64,000 nucleotides of DNA from Blastococcus sp. DSM 46786. Its GTDB lineage: Bacteria; Actinomycetota; Actinomycetes; Mycobacteriales; Geodermatophilaceae. Under the pieces are notes generated by a model that saw only the letters and a list, made by a program, of their open reading frames with translations, searched no databases and was not told the DNA's origin. The stretch is from the NCBI RefSeq assembly GCF_900109665.1, contig NZ_FOAO01000008.1, positions 1-64,000 of the forward strand, in the 5' to 3' direction. Of the stretch, positions 62,608-64,000 are shown piece by piece (position 1 is the first letter of the stretch; the number at the start of each line of letters is the position of its first letter). The position numbers and the translations under genes are program-made.

Positions 62608-63708
62608 ATGGCACAGAACGAGAACCTGGCCGAGCTGTCGTCCGCAGGGGTCGCCGTCTGGCTCGACGACCTCTCGCGGGACCGGATCCGCAGCGGCAAC
62701 CTGCAGTCGCTGGTCGACGAGCACTCCGTCGTCGGTGTCACCACGAACCCGACGATCTTCGCCGCGGCGATCAGCGGCTCGGACTCCTACGACGACCAGC
62801 TGCACGCCCTCGCCGTCCGCAAGGTGAGCGTCGAGGAGGCGCTGCGCACCGTCACGGCGGCCGACGTGCGCGACGCCTGCGACCTGCTGGCGCCGGTGGC
62901 CCAGCGGCAGCCCGGCGACGGCCGCGTGTCGCTGGAGGTCGCCCCCGGCCTGGCCCACGACACCGACGCGACCGCGGCCGAGGCGGCCCACCTGTGGTGG
63001 CTGGTCGACCGCCCCAACCTGTTCATCAAGATCCCGGCCACCGAGGCCGGGCTGCCGGCGATCACCGAGACCATCGCCAACGGCATCAGCGTCAACGTCA
63101 CCCTGATCTTCAGCCTCGAGCGGTACAAGGCGGTCATGGACGCCTACCTCGCCGGTCTGGAGAAGCGGGCCGCCGAGGGCGGGTCGCTCGAGGGCATCGC
63201 CTCGGTGGCGTCGTTCTTCGTATCGCGGGTCGACAGCGAGATCGACAAGCGCCTCGATGCGGCCGGCGCGGACGCGTCGCTGAAGGGCAAGGCCGGCATC
63301 GCCAACGCCCAGCTGGCCTACCAGGCCTACGAGGAGGTCTTCTCCAGCGACCGCTGGAAGGCCCTCCAGGCGCAGGGCGCGGTCGCGCAGCGTCCGCTGT
63401 GGGCCTCGACCGGCGTCAAGAACCCCGAGTACTCGGACACGATGTACATCAGCGAGCTGATCGCCCCCGGCACGGTGAACACCATGCCGGAGAAGACGCT
63501 CATGGCCTACGCCGACCACGGCACGCCCGGCACCCCGGTGCAGAAGTCCTACGACGACGCCGCGGGGGTCATGCAGGCCGTGCGCGACGCCGGGGTGGAC
63601 CTCGACGACGTCTTCCGCGTGCTGGAGGAGGAGGGCGTGCAGAAGTTCGTCGACTCCTGGGACGAGCTCACCGACTCGGTCCGCACCGAGCTGGAGGACA
63701 AGGCGTGA
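62608..63708 (+). CDS. tal: Transaldolase
   Basis: 366 residues; moves C3 units between sugar phosphates. Signatures: [20 protein letters not shown] at the N-terminus and the Schiff-base Lys in [16 protein letters not shown], with [16 protein letters not shown] following. The ATG at 62608 has AAAGG upstream. It sits 89 bases after tkt and overlaps pgi by four bases (GTGA), so tkt-tal-pgi is one operon. Confidence 0.96.
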   Translation: MAQNENLAELSSAGVAVWLDDLSRDRIRSGNLQSLVDEHSVVGVTTNPTIFAAAISGSDSYDDQLHALAVRKVSVEEALRTVTAADVRDACDLLAPVAQRQPGDGRVSLEVAPGLAHDTDATAAEAAHLWWLVDRPNLFIKIPATEAGLPAITETIANGISVNVTLIFSLERYKAVMDAYLAGLEKRAAEGGSLEGIASVASFFVSRVDSEIDKRLDAAGADASLKGKAGIANAQLAYQAYEEVFSSDRWKALQAQGAVAQRPLWASTGVKNPEYSDTMYISELIAPGTVNTMPEKTLMAYADHGTPGTPVQKSYDDAAGVMQAVRDAGVDLDDVFRVLEEEGVQKFVDSWDELTDSVRTELEDKA

Positions 63709-64000
63709 AGCTCGCGGTCACCCGCACCGGCCTTGACGTCCCCGAGCCGTTGCGGGCCCGGCTCGAGCAGGACGACGTCGCCGCCCGCCTGGCCCGCAAG
63801 GACGCGACACTGTGGGGCCCCGACGCCGAGAGCGAGGCCGCCGTGCGGCTGGGGTGGCTGGACCTGCCGGCCACCTCGCGGTCGCTGCTCGCCTCGCTCG
63901 CCGAGCTCCGCGCCGAGCTCGTCGCCGAGGGGCTGGACCGCATCGTGCTGTGCGGCATGGGCGGCTCGTCGCTGGCCCCGGAGGTCATCTGCCGCACCGC
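63705..64000 (+). CDS. pgi: Glucose-6-phosphate isomerase, N-terminal part (cut by window edge)
   Basis: The first 98 residues are in the window, from a GTG overlapping the tal stop. [20 protein letters not shown] leads to [15 protein letters not shown], the sugar-phosphate-binding loop of the isomerase SIS domain. Actinobacterial pgi genes after tal often have this shortened N-terminus. The remainder lies beyond 64000, so length and activity cannot be judged. Confidence 0.85.
   Translation, partial: MKLAVTRTGLDVPEPLRARLEQDDVAARLARKDATLWGPDAESEAAVRLGWLDLPATSRSLLASLAELRAELVAEGLDRIVLCGMGGSSLAPEVICRT

Noticed and set aside
60305-63708. A very long plus-strand frame joining the tkt region to tal
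   Set aside because: The upstream part is an alternate frame of tkt; real tal starts at the ATG at 62608 with a Shine-Dalgarno sequence.

Overview
The window is very GC-rich, gene-dense bacterial DNA with many GTG starts and 1-4 base gene overlaps. Gene content and order point to an actinobacterium, most likely of the Geodermatophilaceae (Blastococcus/Geodermatophilus/Modestobacter type). The family is inferred from style and content; nothing in the window proves it. I see no rRNA, tRNA or CRISPR array.

The backbone is a housekeeping block that, read on the minus strand, follows (from memory) the order of Mycobacterium tuberculosis from the tal/tkt region to inhA/hemZ. It comprises pgi-tal-tkt, ctaB, ctaA, the suf iron-sulphur operon under SufR, an ABC-F ATPase, aconitase, a NlpC/P60 wall hydrolase, MoxR-DUF58-VWA, and fabG-fabI-hemH. 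Lineage-specific genes are spliced between these. The largest insertion, about 20 kb at 3.1-22.9 kb, separates the VWA gene from fabG.

Layout. 0-0.3 kb: the 5' end of a transposase. 0.3-3.1 kb: hemH, an InhA-type enoyl-ACP reductase and fabG as one operon. 3.1-6.8 kb: an IclR regulator divergent from an aromatic-ring monooxygenase, plus small membrane proteins. 6.9-12.6 kb: a crotonase, a lipid-kinase-like gene, and a DAHP synthase overlapping a SNF2 helicase whose leader is full of hairpins. 12.7-17.0 kb: a YihY-like membrane protein, a DHFR-like reductase, a zinc ribbon and a PAS/GAF/SpoIIE phosphatase. 17.2-20.1 kb: an alpha/beta hydrolase, an erythromycin-esterase-like protein and a phosphoribosyltransferase, separate genes for domains that mycobacteria carry as fusions. 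20.3-21.8 kb: two PIN-toxin modules whose promoters share a GTAGCAC repeat. 21.9-27.9 kb: a quinone oxidoreductase, then the VWA/DUF58/MoxR operon and NlpC/P60. 28-32.7 kb: a methyltransferase remnant, an SDR, an acyl-CoA synthetase, a sirtuin and a PAP2-type membrane enzyme. 32.9-36.8 kb: aconitase and a sirohydrochlorin-chelatase-like gene. 37.1-41.5 kb: the homogentisate route (hppD, hmgA, fahA) with a divergent Lrp/AsnC regulator. 41.6-46.2 kb: DUF881, a SnoaL-like protein, an ABC exporter, a crotonase and a small HTH protein. 46.2-47.0 kb is sparse and atypical. 47.0-57.6 kb: ABC-F, a large membrane protein and the suf operon. 57.7-64.0 kb: haem A/O synthesis and the pentose-phosphate genes.

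Two threads tie the window together. One is iron, haem and Fe-S metabolism: suf, ctaA, ctaB, hemH, aconitase and the chelatase. The other is aromatic metabolism: DAHP synthase for making aromatic amino acids, the homogentisate route for degrading tyrosine, and an aromatic hydroxylase. Several gene boundaries carry long hairpins. At least three of these belong to one structurally conserved repeat family (57.66, 62.53 and 39.55 kb), with a possible fourth at 59.04 kb. Many genes have a TAnnnT box 6-8 bases before the start codon, suggesting leaderless mRNAs.
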